Origin: Bacillota bacterium
GTDB lineage: Bacteria; Bacillota; Clostridia; Christensenellales; UMGS416
Direction of reading: 5' to 3'
NCBI GenBank assembly: GCA_023421955.1
Contig: JAEZSE010000045.1
Location: forward strand, 8,915 to 72,914
Length of the DNA stretch: 64,000 nucleotides
This document shows positions 36,672 to 45,661 of the stretch, one piece after another (the stretch's first letter is position 1; the number at the start of each line of letters is the position of its first letter). Made by a program: the position numbers and the translations under genes. The notes below the pieces were generated by a model. That model was not told the DNA's origin and made no database searches. It saw nothing but the letters and a program-made list of their open reading frames with translations.

Positions 36672-38798
36672 ATGTCTGTCGTGAATATCAAAACGAATTA
36701 CAACCGCTACAACCGAAATGAAGGCAGTTGGTGGACGCCGTATGGCGGCCAGGAGCTGTTTGCGGGCAACCTTTCCGACGGCTCCTATGATTATGCCACA
36801 GTGCTGGGCTTTGATATTTCGGCCTATGCCAGCTACACAATCAACGGCATCACGCTGTATCTTTACCGATATGATGACGGGCAGGCAGCCTCCAAGACCT
36901 GGAGCTATCAGGTGGGCAGCGCCATTTCCGGCGGGTCTGTGACAGCGGTGGCCGGAACTTCCGGCAGTTTCACCTTTTCCACCAAGAACGCCTGGAAGTC
37001 GGTGGCTCTTTCTGCCGCCGCCATCGCGGCGCTGAAGGCAGGCAACCCCTACATCCTGCTGATCGGCGCAAACGGGCAGTATGCGGGTATCCGGCCTTTG
37101 GAATACAGTGCCGGCACTTATGCCGCCTATCTCAGGGTGGACTACACCTCTTATCCCACGCCTACTGCGCCCAAGATCACTGCCATAAGCACGGTGACCG
37201 CTGATACTGCTGCGTTTGACTGGAGCGACAGCGCCGATGGCAGTGGCTTTTTCTCCCCCTCACAGTTGGATTATGAGGTTGAGGTGTCCAAAGACGGCGG
37301 CGCAAGCTGGCTTGTGCCGACCCCGCAGCCTGCTGTGGGGAGCTCGCTGCTTTCGGTGAACTTGCGTGGCCTGTTTGGCCTGCAGCCCAAGCAGTATTGG
37401 CTGAACTCCCAATGCAAGGTGCGTGTACGCGCGGTTACGCCGCTGTGGCCTGACAGCAACGGGCAGCAATACCGTTCAGCCTGGACTACCGCATCATTTA
37501 CGGTGGACTACAGGATTGCGCCATCTGCCCCGACGTCATTGATACCGATGAAGAATGACGCCTATGAAGGCGAAACCGTGGTGTTTACCGTGGGCCAGCC
37601 GGTTCAAGGCAACACGCACAGCCAATCGGGCAGTGTGATGATGCTGATTTATCAGCTCCAGCTGGAGGATGGCACCGCCCTTGCCACTGCCACCGCCACC
37701 GTCTCCACCGATGTGCCAGCACCGACAGTGGACATCTCCTATCCCATCGGTAACCTGACCACGGGCCTGACTAACCGGGCGATGAAGCTCCGCGTGCGAG
37801 CCGTGGATGAGGGCGGGCAGGCCGGCCCCTGGCTTGGTGGTGTGGACTTTACTGTCAAGCGCTTTCAGAAACCTTCTGTTTCGATCACATCCATCGACCG
37901 ATATGAGAGCATCGCCAGCGTGCACATCCTCATCACCGACACCGGTTACGGCGGCACACCGGGGATGGCACAGATCAGCAAGGTGCAGTTCAAACTGGGA
38001 AGCGGCGCATATGCGGACGCTGTGCTGGAGCCGCTCACGCTGCTGGACACCTCGTTTACGGTGGAGTGGTTAACCCCCGGTGATCAATACTCCATTGCGG
38101 TGAAGGCAATTAACAACCACCCGCCGGAGCTGGAATCTTTTGTGGATTTGGAAAGCGCGGAGGCGCACGCGGTGATCCCCGAGCACCTGCCCACACTGCT
38201 TGTGATGCGCCGCAGCGCTTCAGCACCGGCGGCCAGCAGGGTTGTTTATGCGCAAGCGATCGTGGTGGGGGAGGACCCGGATCAGGCTCTGAACGAAGGA
38301 TGCCTGCATGTGCTGCACGACATCGATGCCGGCGGGGTGATCCGGCAGGGCGGCAGAACGGTGCTGGACACGGGGGACAAGAGCGGCCTGGACAGCAAAG
38401 TCATCTCCGGCACGCCCGGCAGCTCTGGTAGGCTCGGCATGTGGAACGGAGACGGCGACCTGGTGGACAGCGGGATATCTGCTGCCAACGGGAGCTGGAA
38501 CGTTGCCGACACAGTGACCTGGACCAACAACTGGGCCGATTACGGCGGCAGCTACCTGTTTGGCTATACCAAGGACAACAACGGCGTGATCCGCCTGAGG
38601 GGCTTGATCAAGTCCGGCACGATTGGCTCAGCGGCATTCACACTGCCTTCCGGTTACAGGCCATCCTCTGGCGGATATTACCCTTGTACCGCCTACGGCT
38701 ATGGTGAGGCGGTGGTGCGCATTTTGAGCAACGGCGAGGTGATGCCGGTGGCCGGCAGCCCCACATGGATCTCTCTGAGCGGCATCTCGTTCCGCTAA
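36672..38798 (+). CDS. Tail fibre / receptor-binding-like protein
   Basis: 708 residues. The N-terminal 165 residues resemble a carbohydrate-binding-type jellyroll (Y-G-G-Q-E-L-F-A-G-N-L). Fibronectin-III-like domains follow from about 165 to 500 (T-A-A-F-D-W-S-D-S-A-D-G; M-K-L-R-V-R-A-V-D-E-G). The C-terminal 110 residues (W-T-N-N-W-A-D-Y-G-G) look like a phage receptor-binding tip with R-L-R-G-L-I-K-S-G-T. Nine bases after the previous gene, with AGGAGG. This should decide which cell is recognised. The exact fold is inferred. Confidence 0.7.
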   Translation: MSVVNIKTNYNRYNRNEGSWWTPYGGQELFAGNLSDGSYDYATVLGFDISAYASYTINGITLYLYRYDDGQAASKTWSYQVGSAISGGSVTAVAGTSGSFTFSTKNAWKSVALSAAAIAALKAGNPYILLIGANGQYAGIRPLEYSAGTYAAYLRVDYTSYPTPTAPKITAISTVTADTAAFDWSDSADGSGFFSPSQLDYEVEVSKDGGASWLVPTPQPAVGSSLLSVNLRGLFGLQPKQYWLNSQCKVRVRAVTPLWPDSNGQQYRSAWTTASFTVDYRIAPSAPTSLIPMKNDAYEGETVVFTVGQPVQGNTHSQSGSVMMLIYQLQLEDGTALATATATVSTDVPAPTVDISYPIGNLTTGLTNRAMKLRVRAVDEGGQAGPWLGGVDFTVKRFQKPSVSITSIDRYESIASVHILITDTGYGGTPGMAQISKVQFKLGSGAYADAVLEPLTLLDTSFTVEWLTPGDQYSIAVKAINNHPPELESFVDLESAEAHAVIPEHLPTLLVMRRSASAPAASRVVYAQAIVVGEDPDQALNEGCLHVLHDIDAGGVIRQGGRTVLDTGDKSGLDSKVISGTPGSSGRLGMWNGDGDLVDSGISAANGSWNVADTVTWTNNWADYGGSYLFGYTKDNNGVIRLRGLIKSGTIGSAAFTLPSGYRPSSGGYYPCTAYGYGEAVVRILSNGEVMPVAGSPTWISLSGISFR

Positions 38799-38868
38799 AT
38801 ACTGGTTATATGAAGTTTCACACGTAATAACACTTGTTTATCCATTCATCTCTTTGGAGGAACCACAC

Positions 38869-39180
38869 ATGTCTGCAATGGAAATGGCGCTGCAAATCGC
38901 CGGTGTGCTCGGTGCGCCGGCCATCCTCTCCGGCGCTGTGATTGCCTGGCTTTCCCGCCGGATGCGGCGGATTGACCATCGGGAAGACTGCCGGAGCAGT
39001 GAAACCGTGATGGTGCTGAAGGGCCTGCTGACGATCGGCGGGCTGGCCGGTGCCACGGCACAGGCTTTGAAAGACGGCCAGGCCAATGGCGCTGTGACCC
39101 AGGCGCTGGAGGACTACGGGCAATACAGCGAAAGCCTCTCCGCCTATCTGGTGGAACGGGCCGCAGACCGGGGCAACTGA
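38869..39180 (+). CDS. Small membrane protein, possible holin partner
   Basis: 103 residues with one hydrophobic helix near the N-terminus (I-A-G-V-L-G-A-P-A-I-L-S-G-A-V-I-A-W-L) followed by a basic R-R-M-R-R and a second hydrophobic patch near 50. Such proteins precede holins in many Gram-positive phages. ATG 38869 has GGAGG eight bases upstream. The gene is 33 bases before the holin. A role as holin antagonist or second holin is only positional. Confidence 0.55.
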   Translation: MSAMEMALQIAGVLGAPAILSGAVIAWLSRRMRRIDHREDCRSSETVMVLKGLLTIGGLAGATAQALKDGQANGAVTQALEDYGQYSESLSAYLVERAADRGN

Positions 39181-39213
39181 CGGGCAGAAGCCCGCAAGGA
39201 AAGGAGACAAACC

Positions 39214-39417
39214 ATGAAAATCTCGCAGAACCGCTTTCTCTCCAAGGCCGCGTGGACGGCGGCCCTCGCGCTCATCCTGCTGGTGGGCGACACCTTCAAG
39301 CTGTGGGACGCGATCGGCATCACCGGTGACGCGGCCCAGGCCATCCTGAACGGCGGGCTTGCGCTGGTGGCGGCGTTCGGCATCTTCAACGACCCAACCA
39401 ACCAGTCCGGCTTCTGA
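39214..39417 (+). CDS. Phage holin, phiLC3-like
   Basis: 67 residues with two membrane helices, the first at 12-28 (A-A-W-T-A-A-L-A-L-I-L-L-V) and the second at 45-58 (G-L-A-L-V-A-A-F-G-I-F). It ends in the family signature G-I-F-N-D-P-T-N-Q-S-G. Holins open the membrane for endolysin release. It starts with AGGAGACAAACC before ATG 39214 and is ten bases before the endolysin. Slightly short for the family, but complete. Confidence 0.85.
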   Translation: MKISQNRFLSKAAWTAALALILLVGDTFKLWDAIGITGDAAQAILNGGLALVAAFGIFNDPTNQSGF

Positions 39418-39427
39418 GGAGGGCAAC

Positions 39428-40195
39428 ATGGCGAAATTGATTGTGCTTGACCCGGGCCACTTCAAGAACCACAACCGCGGTGCCACCGCCGGTTACTTCG
39501 AGGGCAACTGGATGCTGGTCTATGCCCGCTATCTGGAGGCGGAGCTCAAGGCGCTGGGCTTTGACGTGCTGTTGACCCGTTATGACGGCAAGGACCTGAG
39601 CTTGACCGACCGCGGCAGGCTGGCGGTGCGCAAGAAGGCGGAGCTCTTCTATTCCTTGCACTCCAACGCCTGCTCGGTGCCCAGGGTGCGCAGGGTGACG
39701 GTGTTTTACAGTGTGGACCGGCCCGACGACCTGGCCTTCGCCCGCGAAATCGCCAACACCGTGGCTCGCGTCATGGGCAGCCCCTATGGCGTTGCGACCA
39801 CCCGCGCCAGCACCGTGCACCACAGCAAGCCGGACCCCTCCACCAAGGAGGATTACTACACTGTGATCGACACGGCCAGCGACGGTGGCGTGGCTCATGT
39901 GCTGCTGACCGAGCATGACTTCCACACCAACCCCGATGTGTGCCGTTGGCTCGTGCAGCGGCTCAACCTCCAGAAAATGGCCAAGGCTGAGGCCCAGGTG
40001 ATTCGCAAATACCTGGCCGGTGTTGGCGGACAAACGCCGGACAAGCCGGCGGGCACCTATCACACCGTGGTGCGCGGCGACACACTTTCCGCCATCGGCC
40101 GCAAATACGGTGTGCCGTGGCGCGACATCGCCAGCAAGAACGGCGTCACGGCGCCCTGGATCATCCGCTCCGGCGATGTGCTGCTGATCCAATAG
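39428..40195 (+). CDS. Endolysin: N-acetylmuramoyl-L-alanine amidase with LysM
   Basis: 255 residues. Amidase_3 domain to about residue 190: V-L-D-P-G-H near 6-11, the zinc ligand region Y-S-L-H-S-N-A near 74-80, and L-L-T-E-H-D-F-H-T-N near 158-167. A LysM cell-wall-binding module occupies 208-255 (Y-H-T-V-V-R-G-D-T-L-S-A-I-G). It cleaves peptidoglycan to free particles. All ligands look present. A signal peptide is absent, in line with a holin partner. The toxin carrier gene follows 59 bases later. Confidence 0.93.
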   Translation: MAKLIVLDPGHFKNHNRGATAGYFEGNWMLVYARYLEAELKALGFDVLLTRYDGKDLSLTDRGRLAVRKKAELFYSLHSNACSVPRVRRVTVFYSVDRPDDLAFAREIANTVARVMGSPYGVATTRASTVHHSKPDPSTKEDYYTVIDTASDGGVAHVLLTEHDFHTNPDVCRWLVQRLNLQKMAKAEAQVIRKYLAGVGGQTPDKPAGTYHTVVRGDTLSAIGRKYGVPWRDIASKNGVTAPWIIRSGDVLLIQ

Positions 40196-40254
40196 CCCGA
40201 GGGAGGGGCAGCACGCCCCTCCCTTCCCCATATTTCCTGAACAGGAGGATCCCG

Positions 40255-43200
40255 ATGGCCAGTGATTTTCTAGATAAGCTGAGTAATCCCGAGTCGATCC
40301 ATTCGTCGGAGTGGGATGATATCAAGGATCAATTCAATCGCTACAAGAACAGACAGTTTGCGAAGCTGAGCGGCATGGAGCGGCAGGCGAAGGAGAACTA
40401 CACCACCTTCCGTACGCAGGCTCGCGACCAGCTCACGCAGGCCGTGCGGCAATTGAAGTCCGCCACGGAGACCGATGCGCTGCGCCGGGGCTTGACCCGT
40501 TCGTCCATCCACGGCTCCATCGTGGGCGGCGAAACGGCCCGCATGGAAAAGGAGATCGGCAAGCAGACTGACGCCGCCAAGTCCGCCATGGACAAGACCA
40601 TCGCGCAGGTGCGGGCCAGCCGGGCGGGTTTGGCGCAGTCAAGTCAGGCGGTAAAGAATATTGATGACGCATTTCAAAAGACCGAAAGAGTGAGTGCCTA
40701 TCAAGTCAATGCCATGAGCGCTGATTATACTCCTTCGATCAATTATCTTACGGCAACGGGAGTTCCCGGAGCGGTGGTTGACAGCGTGAAGGATGCCCAG
40801 AAGGCAGCCGACGAGGTGAAAAGTACATACGATTACAAAAGGGTTAAGGGAGCTGACGAAGTCAAGAAGAAAATGCTTGCCGCCTATGGCTTAACGGAGG
40901 GCGAGTATGACCCCACCAGCACCAAGGACACTTTGGGCAACCGGCTTTATTGGGCGGCACTGGATACAACCAACAGCCTGATTGGTTCGCTAAAGACCGA
41001 TTTTGATGTGAAGCTGCAGGCTGCCGATGCAGAGGCAAAGAAGGCGGCTGAACTCAATGGTGCGAGTCCAACCGTAACAGCCCCATCCACCACGACGCGG
41101 CCTGATTTTAATGCAGACGAAGCACTGAAGAAAAGAGGCCTCTTGGCGGATGATCCCAAGAACGGTATTGATATTGGGAAAATGAATACCTTTTTTGCCG
41201 ATGATGCGAAGCGAATGGCTGAGCTGAACGGCACCAAAGGCAAGAATGCGCAGTATGTCCAGGCCAGCGAGCAGCAATGGAACGCCAGCGGTTATCATTA
41301 TGATGAAAAAGACAAAGACGATGTGGAGCGGCGTGCGAGGGGGCTGCCGCCGAAGACGTTTTTGAGAGAGTATTCGAACTCGGAAGAAGATCAAAAACGT
41401 AGAAAGGAAGGCAAGCTGCCCGTTAATCTCGAGCTGAAGCAACAACAGCAGAACTTTTTAGTTGAGTACAACTACCTGCTCAGCAATCCGAATACCACTG
41501 AAGATGACCTCAAGCAATTTGAGAAGGATTACAGTACTCTGATTCAACAGTCCCAGAATACGAAAGATTACCTCCAAAAGCTCGCGTCGCAAAGTGGCGG
41601 CAGTGAGGATTTCTTCAATGGCTTATTGTCTCAATTGAGTGCCGGTGTCACCTCAAATTATGATGGGCTGGTTGCCTATCTTGATGCGCGTAATACGGCT
41701 CCTGTGAATGGTGGAGGGTTGCCTGCATCATTTGATGTCCCTTGGGGGCAAACGCAAACAGATAATTCCAATATTCCAATTGTGATTCACCACGATGGCC
41801 CTCAGCCCACGTCGACACAAGACCATGGGCAAATGGTCTTGGGTTTATTGCGAGGCGGAGCATTACTGCCAGGGATGTCTGCTCAAGCAGAGACCCAACC
41901 TGATAAATCATCAGCAAACACGGGTTCATCTAGCCCCTTTCAAATCTCTGTGCCAATGCAGACCGATGACATATGGAAAAATGAAGAACAGAACCAGATT
42001 GATTATTCGCAAGGCCCATATAGATTTTATGACCGCCCAACATCTAGCCAAGAGAGCAAGACAGATGTGTTGATTAATGATTTACACCTTGATCCTTCCT
42101 TGCTGTCAGATCAGCAAATCTCTTATCTGGATAGCGTAGCACAGGGTCAGACATATATCAAAGAAGATATGCCGGAGAAAATGAGAAGAGAATCAGTTCT
42201 CTTCGGGTTGCAGCTACTAGAGCCCCCGGTGGCTCCTCTATATAAACCTTTCACCAATGAGGACTATGTTCAAGCCTTTGAAAACAGAACCATGGATGAG
42301 TTCTTTAAAGAGTACCCTGGCATTGAGGCTTCCATGAAGAACGGATCTTTCCTCTTTACTGAGCCATTCACGCAGGAGCAGAAGATGCGATTGGCTATGG
42401 CAGAGGTTGGTCAAAATGGATGGAATCAGATGAGTCAGGCTGAGAAAAATGTGGTTGGATTGCTGACTGGCTTTCTTGATACAGTTTCATTTGGCGCTCT
42501 TCAAAATTCACCAGATAAAGAAGGATCGTTATACTTTTCGGCTCTCAGCGATGCCACGAGAAGGGATGCGACGGATGCACGTGCCGTTGGAAGAAGCCTG
42601 GGCGGCGGGCAGCTTTGGGATGCGCTGGAAACACCAAGCGTGCTGACAAAGCAATTTATCCAAATGGCAATTGACTCTCAAAATCCATACCTGTTTATCA
42701 ACCCGGATCACACGGTGAAATACACCATGCTGGGTTGGGAGAATGTGCCTGAATATGCCGATATGCTGACGCAAGCATATGGCGATCAAGCGTGGATCAA
42801 CACCTATCGGCCATTCATCAACCTCGCTGGCGATGTTATTCTTGACCCGCTCAACTTTGTGCCATTGGGAGTCGCCGCTGTATCAAAGGTGAACAAGATT
42901 GTCAGGATCTTCAAGAACGCAAAGAAGATCATGAAAGTTGGCAAGGAGGCAAAACAATTACGCCAACTTGAAAAGCTTTACACATCCTTTAAATCAGCGG
43001 AGCGCATGGAATCTGCCAACGCGATGAGCGCAGGAATCCGCAATCTTGATGACTTGCGTGTTGTTGGCAAGCAGAAGCTTGGTCGTTTGGCGGATAAGGC
43101 GGATGACCTCCTGGGCCGCTACCGGGAGTATAAACGAGTGTGGCAGCAAGCCAAAGCCGACGATGAGGCTGCCCTTGCCATGCGCATGGGCAAGCATATG

Positions 43201-44274
43201 GATGATGGAGAATTCTTCAGCCAGACAACGAATGCAGAAAGGCAACGGGGATTCAACAGCAACACAGGTCAGTCTGGGCGGCGCCTAAACGTGTTTGCAG
43301 ATGATCCGGAATTCTTCGGCCAAACTCTTGACTCCGCGCGGTATAATAGAGTTACACCTCAAAAGGGTGTAATCGCCATTAAGAAAACGTTTGACGTCGG
43401 CCTGCACACACAAGTAATCAAAGGCATCCGCTCAGAATCCCTCACCGGCACCCTCGCCACCGCCGGCCACACCCTGAACCAAGGTGACGCCATTATCCTC
43501 CAGGTCTCCAGAGACAAAGCCATTGGCGCAGCCCCTTACTCCGCAGCCGTCCTTGCCGAAGCTGCGCAGCTTACCGATGGAGCAAAGCTCAAGGTTTTCC
43601 GGGCGGAGAGCGTGCGTCTGGACGGCAAAGGCCCGATCTATCGGAACGTGACCAGAGAGTATGCGCCGCAGATTGCCAAGGCGGAAGGGAAGAATTTCGC
43701 GGCGGCGGCAGGAAAAGAGGGGGTAGGGGGAGAAGTTACTAAACGAGTAATCATAGGTGAGACTGGTGTGCTTTCTGGCTACAATAGAACTATTAGTGAA
43801 ACCAATATTCAAAGCTATTTATATGGAAGTAAGAGTTTTGATGATGTTCTTGATGACTATTCGTTGATCTATAGTGAAGGTGTTAATGGTAATCAAAAAT
43901 GGCAGTGGGATGAAGATATCTTAGGTGGGGATGCACTCACAAAAACACAAAAGAGAAAAATTAAAGAGAACGCGGTTAAGAACGGGTATATTCTAGAGGT
44001 AAAGATAGTCAAAGTTGATGGTCGAACATATGCCGATTTTTTGGGGGCTGGAGTAGTGAAAAACTCATTTGAATTGCCTGATAATATGTGGCACCATTCA
44101 GATGATGTGCAGTTCAGGTGGTTGGATGAGCAGATAGGAGGGCATTTATCAGACTATACATGGCACCATTCAGAAGCACCAGGAGTTATGCAATTAGTTC
44201 CATATGGAATTCATAATATTACGTTCCATAATGGCGCAAGAACAACGGGAATGTGGGCAGATGCACCAAGATAG
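40255..44274 (+). CDS. Intact toxin carrier protein with C-terminal WHH nuclease toxin
   Basis: 1,339 residues. Residues 1-165 are coiled-coil-like and Q/K/R-rich; 250-530 are helical and charged. A central domain spans about 600-950 and includes a mildly hydrophobic stretch (P-F-I-N-L-A-G-D-V-I-L-D-P-L-N-F-V-P). Then comes the pre-toxin linker (1052-1160) ending A-A-A-G-K-E-G-V-G-G-E, and an A+T-rich toxin. The toxin end Y-T-W-H-H-S-E-A-P-G-V-M-Q-L-V-P fits the WHH branch of HNH/Endo VII nucleases, which degrade DNA. The body matches no family I know; size and place behind the lysis genes recall an internal or ejected podovirus protein. ATG 40255 follows AGGAGG. Confidence 0.8.
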   Translation: MASDFLDKLSNPESIHSSEWDDIKDQFNRYKNRQFAKLSGMERQAKENYTTFRTQARDQLTQAVRQLKSATETDALRRGLTRSSIHGSIVGGETARMEKEIGKQTDAAKSAMDKTIAQVRASRAGLAQSSQAVKNIDDAFQKTERVSAYQVNAMSADYTPSINYLTATGVPGAVVDSVKDAQKAADEVKSTYDYKRVKGADEVKKKMLAAYGLTEGEYDPTSTKDTLGNRLYWAALDTTNSLIGSLKTDFDVKLQAADAEAKKAAELNGASPTVTAPSTTTRPDFNADEALKKRGLLADDPKNGIDIGKMNTFFADDAKRMAELNGTKGKNAQYVQASEQQWNASGYHYDEKDKDDVERRARGLPPKTFLREYSNSEEDQKRRKEGKLPVNLELKQQQQNFLVEYNYLLSNPNTTEDDLKQFEKDYSTLIQQSQNTKDYLQKLASQSGGSEDFFNGLLSQLSAGVTSNYDGLVAYLDARNTAPVNGGGLPASFDVPWGQTQTDNSNIPIVIHHDGPQPTSTQDHGQMVLGLLRGGALLPGMSAQAETQPDKSSANTGSSSPFQISVPMQTDDIWKNEEQNQIDYSQGPYRFYDRPTSSQESKTDVLINDLHLDPSLLSDQQISYLDSVAQGQTYIKEDMPEKMRRESVLFGLQLLEPPVAPLYKPFTNEDYVQAFENRTMDEFFKEYPGIEASMKNGSFLFTEPFTQEQKMRLAMAEVGQNGWNQMSQAEKNVVGLLTGFLDTVSFGALQNSPDKEGSLYFSALSDATRRDATDARAVGRSLGGGQLWDALETPSVLTKQFIQMAIDSQNPYLFINPDHTVKYTMLGWENVPEYADMLTQAYGDQAWINTYRPFINLAGDVILDPLNFVPLGVAAVSKVNKIVRIFKNAKKIMKVGKEAKQLRQLEKLYTSFKSAERMESANAMSAGIRNLDDLRVVGKQKLGRLADKADDLLGRYREYKRVWQQAKADDEAALAMRMGKHMDDGEFFSQTTNAERQRGFNSNTGQSGRRLNVFADDPEFFGQTLDSARYNRVTPQKGVIAIKKTFDVGLHTQVIKGIRSESLTGTLATAGHTLNQGDAIILQVSRDKAIGAAPYSAAVLAEAAQLTDGAKLKVFRAESVRLDGKGPIYRNVTREYAPQIAKAEGKNFAAAAGKEGVGGEVTKRVIIGETGVLSGYNRTISETNIQSYLYGSKSFDDVLDDYSLIYSEGVNGNQKWQWDEDILGGDALTKTQKRKIKENAVKNGYILEVKIVKVDGRTYADFLGAGVVKNSFELPDNMWHHSDDVQFRWLDEQIGGHLSDYTWHHSEAPGVMQLVPYGIHNITFHNGARTTGMWADAPR

Positions 44275-44284
44275 GAGGCTATTC

Positions 44285-44755
44285 ATGAATTGTATAGAAG
44301 AATCAGTTATTTTTCCCTTGCCGACAGATCAATATATTGCAAAGAAGGAAAACGCTTGGCGGGTTAAGCTACCAGATTCATACATATTCCATGTAAAGAA
44401 ATGTGGAGGCGGTATACCCAAGGCAAAACACTTTGTTTGTAATAAGCGTGAATATGTAATTGATAGATTTCTTTGCATATTATCAGAATACAGAACGCAT
44501 CCGCTCGGAAATTATGATATTGGCGTTACTTTAACACAAATTGAAGATAGGTTATCAAATAGTCCTGATCTAGTTGGCACAGAACTATTACCAATTGCTG
44601 TGCTTTTTGCAGGTGATTTTGTATGCCTTGACTATAGAGATGGAAAAGAAGATCCATGTGTATGTGTTTGGAATCACGAAGAATCAGGTATTGATAATCC
44701 GGTTACATATTATGTAACCTCCTCGTATGATGAATTTCTTCAGATGTTGTATTAG
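44285..44755 (+). CDS. SUKH (SMI1/KNR4) family immunity protein for the WHH toxin
   Basis: 156 residues. L-P-D-S-Y-I-F-H-V-K-K-C-G-G-G near 30-44 and the C-terminal S-S-Y-D-E-F-L-Q-M-L are the usual start and end of SUKH domains; F-A-G-D-F-V-C-L-D-Y near 110-119 is the family centre. These proteins bind and block nuclease toxins in the cytoplasm. It begins ten bases after the carrier stop with AGGAGG, so both are made together. It is A+T-rich. A terminator follows. Confidence 0.85.
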   Translation: MNCIEESVIFPLPTDQYIAKKENAWRVKLPDSYIFHVKKCGGGIPKAKHFVCNKREYVIDRFLCILSEYRTHPLGNYDIGVTLTQIEDRLSNSPDLVGTELLPIAVLFAGDFVCLDYRDGKEDPCVCVWNHEESGIDNPVTYYVTSSYDEFLQMLY

Positions 44756-44786
44756 TTAGTACTGATAAGCAGAACGCTTGTAAATG

Positions 44787-44825
44787 GTGCTGTGATCGAA
44801 AGATCGCGGCACTATTTGTTTTGTC
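44787..44825 (+). terminator. Terminator closing the expressed toxin-immunity unit
   Basis: Hairpin GTGCTGTGATC-GAAA-GATCGCGGCAC followed by TATTTGTTTTGTCTTT. It separates the active unit from the silent array. Confidence 0.85.
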
Positions 44826-44854
44826 TTTAGCTATAGGAGTGTTCGCAATACACC

Positions 44855-45661
44855 ACCCTCCCCACCGGAAAAACCTACCTGACCAAGCCGGACACTAAAC
44901 TCATTTCCTCCATACTCGACAGCAAGGGAATTGTGACAAAGACCGGTGACGACATTCTCCTTTATTTAGTTGACGGCGCTCAATTTGACGCGCTGAAATA
45001 CAGTGACGAAGCCCTAGAGAAGCTTGTGAAGGGCAACAAAAACTTTGCCATCCTACGGGTTAACCGAGTGGGGGATGCCGGGAAGAACTACAAATTCCTG
45101 AATGCTGTGGGCGAGTATCGGCCGCAGATTGCCAAGGCGGAAGGAAAGAATTTCGCGGCGGCGGCAGGAAAAGAGGTGGTGGGTGTTGAATTAAGAAATC
45201 AAGTGATTGGCAAGGCGAGTGAAGAGACTTGGGATTTAATCGATGGAATTAGAATTGTTGATGGAAAAGTAGGAGGTAAAATACCTGTTGATGATTTTAA
45301 GAAGATTAGGCAATTGTCTACAAAAAACGCTGATGCTAAATCAATTACTCTAGGCAAATATTTTAATGATTCGAATTCGTACATTGCTAAGGCTGGACAT
45401 ACTTCTTCATACTTCGACCTAGGATATGAGTGGAACGTAATCAAGGAGAAATATGGTTTGAGTAACCGCGAGATGTTTGAATACTTCAACAGGCCTTTCC
45501 TAGATGATGCCATTGCAAGTGGGAAAACAATTCGATTTTCTCATAACCCGCTTGACTTTAAAGGTACATTTTTGGCTGATGAATGGGAGCACATCAAAGA
45601 GACTCTGAAACTTTCTGATGTGAATTTAGTACCTGAAGGAGGTTTTTGGTATGTTAGATAA
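44855..45661 (+). CDS. Silent cassette 1: L1 linker plus unassigned toxin
   Basis: The frame opens at 44837 but no start with a ribosome site is present; GTG 44933 is only incidental. Linker L1 runs to the tag near 45190, which is degenerate here (A-G-K-E-V-V-G-V-E). The toxin of about 155 residues contains D-G-I-R-I-V-D-G-K-V-G-G-K-I-P, then A-G-H-T-S-S-Y-F-D-L-G-Y-E-W and F-S-H-N-P. I cannot assign a family. The composition turns A+T-rich after the tag. The immunity gene overlaps the toxin end by 11 bases. Confidence 0.7.
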   Translation, partial: TLPTGKTYLTKPDTKLISSILDSKGIVTKTGDDILLYLVDGAQFDALKYSDEALEKLVKGNKNFAILRVNRVGDAGKNYKFLNAVGEYRPQIAKAEGKNFAAAAGKEVVGVELRNQVIGKASEETWDLIDGIRIVDGKVGGKIPVDDFKKIRQLSTKNADAKSITLGKYFNDSNSYIAKAGHTSSYFDLGYEWNVIKEKYGLSNREMFEYFNRPFLDDAIASGKTIRFSHNPLDFKGTFLADEWEHIKETLKLSDVNLVPEGGFWYVR

